Shown piece after piece: positions 13,301 through 15,575 of a stretch of 15,575 nucleotides of DNA. A program made the translations under genes and the position numbers. Within the stretch, counting starts at the first letter, position 1, and each line of letters begins with the position of its first letter. The notes beneath the pieces are model-generated. The model searched no databases. It saw only the letters and a list, made by a program, of their open reading frames with translations, and had not been told where the DNA came from. Location of the stretch: positions 15,557 through 31,131 of the forward strand of contig JALVZI010000126.1 of assembly GCA_027022125.1 (NCBI GenBank), given 5' to 3'. The stretch is from Anaerolineae bacterium (lineage in GTDB: Bacteria; Chloroflexota; Anaerolineae; 4572-78).

Positions 13301-15575
13301 ACGCAAGCCATATCCGATGTGAGCATTGCCGGGGCAACTACCGGTTCGGTAGCGGGAACTTACCCGTTTACCGCCACCGTTTCCCCATCGAATGCCACGC
13401 TGCCCATTACCTACACTTGGCAGGCGGATGAACAAACATCGGTAACGCATACCGTCAATGGTACTTCCGATTCGGTTTCATTCCACTGGACAAGTGCAGG
13501 GACAAAGAACATCACCGTAACCGTCACCAATGTTGCGGGGTCGAAAGTGGATACCCACACCATCCAACTGTGGAGTTGGTATGTTAACGGCAGTACCGGA
13601 AGCGATAGTAATAATTGTCTCTCTCCGTCCACCGCTTGCAAAACCATCGGCGGGGCAATCGGTAAAGCCAGCGATGGCGATACCATCACCATTGCTGCCG
13701 GTGTTTACACCGAAACCAACACACTGAACAAATCGCTGACCATCATCGGCGCGGGAGCGGGACAGACAATTGTAGATGGCAACAACGGCACCGGAATAAT
13801 CTTCAACATCTATACGGGCAAAACCGTTAACATATCCGGCGTAACAGTGCGGAATAGTGGAAATATCGGCATCTATTCCGGAGGCAATACCACCCTGACG
13901 CAAATGGAATTTACCGGCAATGTTGACAACGCCATTTACGCTTATGCGGGCGCACTGACGGTAACGAACAGCTCGCTAACCGGAAATACCGGCGGGTCAT
14001 CTGCACAGACGGTGTTTATCGGTGGCTCTACCAATTTTGTGCTCGAAAATTCTACCATTGCCAACAACGACAGTACCGGTTTGCACATTCAAGGCAGCGG
14101 TGCGGCAACGCTCACCAATGTGACCGTTAGCGGGAACAAGTACGTCGGTATTTACGCAACAGATTCACCTAAAACCTTGATTCGATTCAGCACGATTGCC
14201 AACAATGATAGCTATGGAATAATCAACTACAGCACCGGTGTCACCATCACCAACTCTATTTTTGATGACAATAACACCGGCGACAATTGTTTTGATGGCA
14301 GCGGCGCACTCAATTCCGGCGGCTATAATATAGACAGTGGCACAACGTGCGGCTTTTCTGCCACCGGCGACAAAACTTCTACCGACCCGCTATTGCTGCC
14401 ACTGGGCAATTACGGCGGCGATACCAAAACGCACGCGCTGCCGGTTAACAGTCCGGCGGTTGATGCCGGCAATAACGCAGCCTGCCCCGCCACCGACCAG
14501 CGCGGCACGACGCGTCCCATTGACGGCGATGGCAACGGCACCGCCACCTGCGACATTGGCGCGTTTGAACTTACGCGACAGAGCATTAGCGGTGTGAGCA
14601 TTTCTGGCAATGCCAGTGGTTACACCTACAGCAGCGAAACCTTCATTGCCACTGTAACCCCCGTTACCGCCACGCAGCCCATCACCTATATTTGGCGTGC
14701 CACCGACCAAACGCCTATCACCCATACGGGCAAGAACGCCACTGATTCGGTATCGTTTAATTGGAGCACCACCGGTACAAAAGCGGTCACCGTTACGGTG
14801 GATAACGGCTTGGGCAGCGCAAAAACCGATACCCACACCATCAACCTGACGGCGGGCACACAGCCGATATCCGGCGTGAACATCGCCGGGGCGACTACCG
14901 GCTCGGTAGCAGGAACTTATCCGTTTACCGCCACCGTCTCCCCATCGAATGCCGCCCAGCCCATCACCTACACTTGGCAGGCTGATGAACAAACGACGAT
15001 GACACATACCGGCAAGGGAACGACTGACTCGATGTCGTTCCATTGGAGCAGTCCCGGAACTAAACATATCACCGTAACGGTAGATAACGGCTTGGGCAGC
15101 ACGAAAACCAATACCCATACCATCCAACTGTGGAGTTGGTATGTTAACGGCAGTACCGGCAACGACAGCAACGATTGTCAATCGGCAACCACCGCTTGCA
15201 AAACTATCGGCGGGGCAATCGGTAAAGCCAGCAATGGCGATACCATCACCATTGCCGCCGGTGTTTACCCCGAAACCAACACGCTGAACAAATCACTGAC
15301 CATCATCGGCGCGGGAGCGGGGCAGACAATTGTAGATGGCAACAACGGCACCGGAATAATCTTCAACATCTATACGGGCAAAACCGTCAACATATCTGGC
15401 TTAACAGTGCGGAATAGTGGGAATACCGGTATCTATTCTGGGGGAGATACCACCCTGACGCAAATGGAATTTACCGGCAATGTTGACAACGCCATTTACG
15501 CTTATGCGGGCACGCTAACGGTAACGAACAGCTCGCTAACCGGAAATACCGGTGGGTCATCCGCGCATACAGTGT
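10379..15575 (+). CDS. Giant secreted beta-helix / Ig-like repeat protein, N-terminal 1732 residues (runs off right edge)
   Basis: I translated the frame from the ATG at 10379 (RBS AAAGGAGAAAG) and found no stop to the window end, so this is a partial gene of at least 1732 codons. Signal peptide about 1-34, with a core like that of the 7002 gene (TIPIILGLAMAL...PPTAVRAAG). Beta-helix units start at WYVN residues 37, 553, 1067 and 1587. Each complete unit has a pectate-lyase-like helix with CKTIGGAIGKA and AGVYTETNT rungs, a choice-of-anchor Q segment ending CDIGAFE (residues 358, 872, 1391), and two PKD/Ig-like domains. The fourth unit is cut by the edge. It is a paralogue of the 927-residue gene with more units; by analogy an LPLV(L/V)K ending might lie downstream. 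It is probably a long surface fibre or adhesin; no enzymatic residues are recognised. Confidence 0.9.
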   Translation, partial: MKRKLYFTIPIILGLAMALAIIGLLAPPTAVRAAGPWYVNAATGNDSNSCTDSANACKTIGGAIGKASSGDTIYVAAGTYIEYNTLNKSLTIIGAGVGQTIIDGNGVGLSVFDILASNTVSISKLTVRNSGYLSISSAGNTTLTQVELTGNGDRSLYASSGTLTVRNSSLIGNTGGTFADTVFVDGSTHFTLENSTIANNDSTGLHIQGSATVTLTNVTISGNTYAGVSVTESSNLLVQFSTIANNGNRGIINNNNNTITIANSILDNNTNGNCDGTFISNDYNIDNGTSCGFSGTHDHSSTDPLLLPLADNGGDTKTHALPVNSPAVDAGNNATCPATDQRGVTRPQDGDGDSTATCDIGAFEFVRQGVSSVTISGDTSGLVNSSHTFVATISPVTATQPITYVWSATDQTTPITHTGKGITDSVSFSWSSTGAKVVTVTANNGISSQTDTYNFTVTAGTQAISDVSITGATSGSVEPTYTFNATVSPLSATLPITYTWQADEQTSVTHTVNGTSDSVSFHWTSEGTKTITVTVANVAGSKVDTHTIRLWSWYVNGSTGSDSNNCLSPSTACKTIGGAIGKASDGDTIHVAAGVYTETNTLGKSLTITGAGAGQTIVDGGGGTIAIFTIYSGNTVAISGMTVRNGGYLGISSGGNTTLTQMEFTGNVDNAIYAYAGTLTVTNSSLTGNTGGAYKDTVLISGSANFVLENSTIANNDSTGLHIQSSGVATLTNVTISGNTYSGISTAGSSNLRIRFSTIANNGDSGIVSNGTTTIANSILDNNTGGNCGGALNSGGYNIDSGTTCGFSATGDKTSTDPKLLPLGNYGGDTKTHALPSNSPAVDAGNNATCPATDQRGVTRPQDGDGNGTATCDIGAFEFVRQGVSSVTISGSASGLVNSSHTFVATISPVTATQPITYIWRATDQTPVTHTGKGITDSVSFNWSSTGTKVVTVTVNNGVGSSQTDTHTFIVTAGTQAISDVSIAGATTGSVAGTYPFTATVSPSNATLPITYTWQADEQTSVTHTVNGTSDSVSFHWTSAGTKNITVTVTNVAGSKVDTHTIQLWSWYVNGSTGSDSNNCLSPSTACKTIGGAIGKASDGDTITIAAGVYTETNTLNKSLTIIGAGAGQTIVDGNNGTGIIFNIYTGKTVNISGVTVRNSGNIGIYSGGNTTLTQMEFTGNVDNAIYAYAGALTVTNSSLTGNTGGSSAQTVFIGGSTNFVLENSTIANNDSTGLHIQGSGAATLTNVTVSGNKYVGIYATDSPKTLIRFSTIANNDSYGIINYSTGVTITNSIFDDNNTGDNCFDGSGALNSGGYNIDSGTTCGFSATGDKTSTDPLLLPLGNYGGDTKTHALPVNSPAVDAGNNAACPATDQRGTTRPIDGDGNGTATCDIGAFELTRQSISGVSISGNASGYTYSSETFIATVTPVTATQPITYIWRATDQTPITHTGKNATDSVSFNWSTTGTKAVTVTVDNGLGSAKTDTHTINLTAGTQPISGVNIAGATTGSVAGTYPFTATVSPSNAAQPITYTWQADEQTTMTHTGKGTTDSMSFHWSSPGTKHITVTVDNGLGSTKTNTHTIQLWSWYVNGSTGNDSNDCQSATTACKTIGGAIGKASNGDTITIAAGVYPETNTLNKSLTIIGAGAGQTIVDGNNGTGIIFNIYTGKTVNISGLTVRNSGNTGIYSGGDTTLTQMEFTGNVDNAIYAYAGTLTVTNSSLTGNTGGSSAHTV
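10487..15575 (+). repeat. In-frame 1.54-1.56 kb tandem mega-repeats inside the giant gene
   Basis: Unit starts (TGG of WYVN) are at 10487, 12035, 13577 and 15137, so periods are 1548, 1542 and 1560 bp (516, 514 and 520 codons). Units 2-4 are very alike at DNA level. For example, 103 bases at 12345-12447 recur without change at 15447-15549, and 13733-13860 recurs at 15293-15420 with only a few changes. Unit 1 is more diverged. The 927-residue gene has two such units at 7110 and 8724 (period 1614 bp, 538 codons). Confidence 0.92.

Noticed and set aside
11291..15181. Several minus-strand frames of 90-263 codons opposite the giant gene
   Set aside because: They recur at the same place in each 1.55-kb unit, lack ribosome-binding sites and have Arg/Gly/Val-rich composition, as expected for shadows of a GC-rich repeated coding strand.

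Overview
The window looks like a chromosomal segment of a Chloroflexota bacterium, probably Anaerolineae-like. This is inferred from three things. There is a BTAD/NB-ARC transcriptional regulator of a kind common there. There are many secreted repeat-rich beta proteins with FTYQGRL, YGVYG, ATVGGG, choice-of-anchor-Q and PKD/Ig-like modules. Three proteins end in the C-terminal signature (I/V)YLPLV(L/V)K, which I associate with exported Chloroflexota proteins. No rRNA, tRNA, CRISPR array or transposase is visible.

Layout. (1) 1-966, minus strand: the N-terminal 322 residues of a BTAD plus NB-ARC regulator that runs off the left edge. (2) 1057-1263: a divergent small protein of unknown function. 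(3) 1655-5941: two successive two-gene units. Each is a large secreted beta-repeat protein followed 11-13 nt later by a roughly 95-residue secreted protein ending in IYLPLVLK. The units are 1655-2962 with 2974-3255, and 3553-5619 with 5633-5941. (4) 5942-7001: about 1 kb without a convincing gene, full of palindromic repeats. (5) 7002-9785: a 927-residue secreted beta-helix/Ig-like protein ending in VYLPLVVK. (6) 9786-10378: another repeat-rich gap, including an orphan copy of the leader found in front of the big genes. (7) 10379-15575: a giant paralogue of the previous gene, open to the right edge (at least 1732 residues). It is built from 1.54-1.56 kb in-frame repeat units that are very similar at DNA level.

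The genes form a locus for cell-surface or extracellular matrix proteins that grows by duplication. Domains are duplicated inside genes, genes are duplicated as paralogues, and two-gene units are duplicated in tandem. Several genes carry a related 5' leader: a CACGAAT/ATTCGTG stem, then a conserved tract ending in a strong Shine-Dalgarno. Some carry a related 3' hairpin trailer. Two leader copies have a Shine-Dalgarno without a usable start codon, as expected from duplication followed by decay, or from a structured RNA with its own role. A 162-bp palindromic element occurs in inverted orientation on both sides of the two-gene units, and its arms show compensatory base changes. Substrates, partners and the exact role of the surface proteins cannot be read from the sequence.
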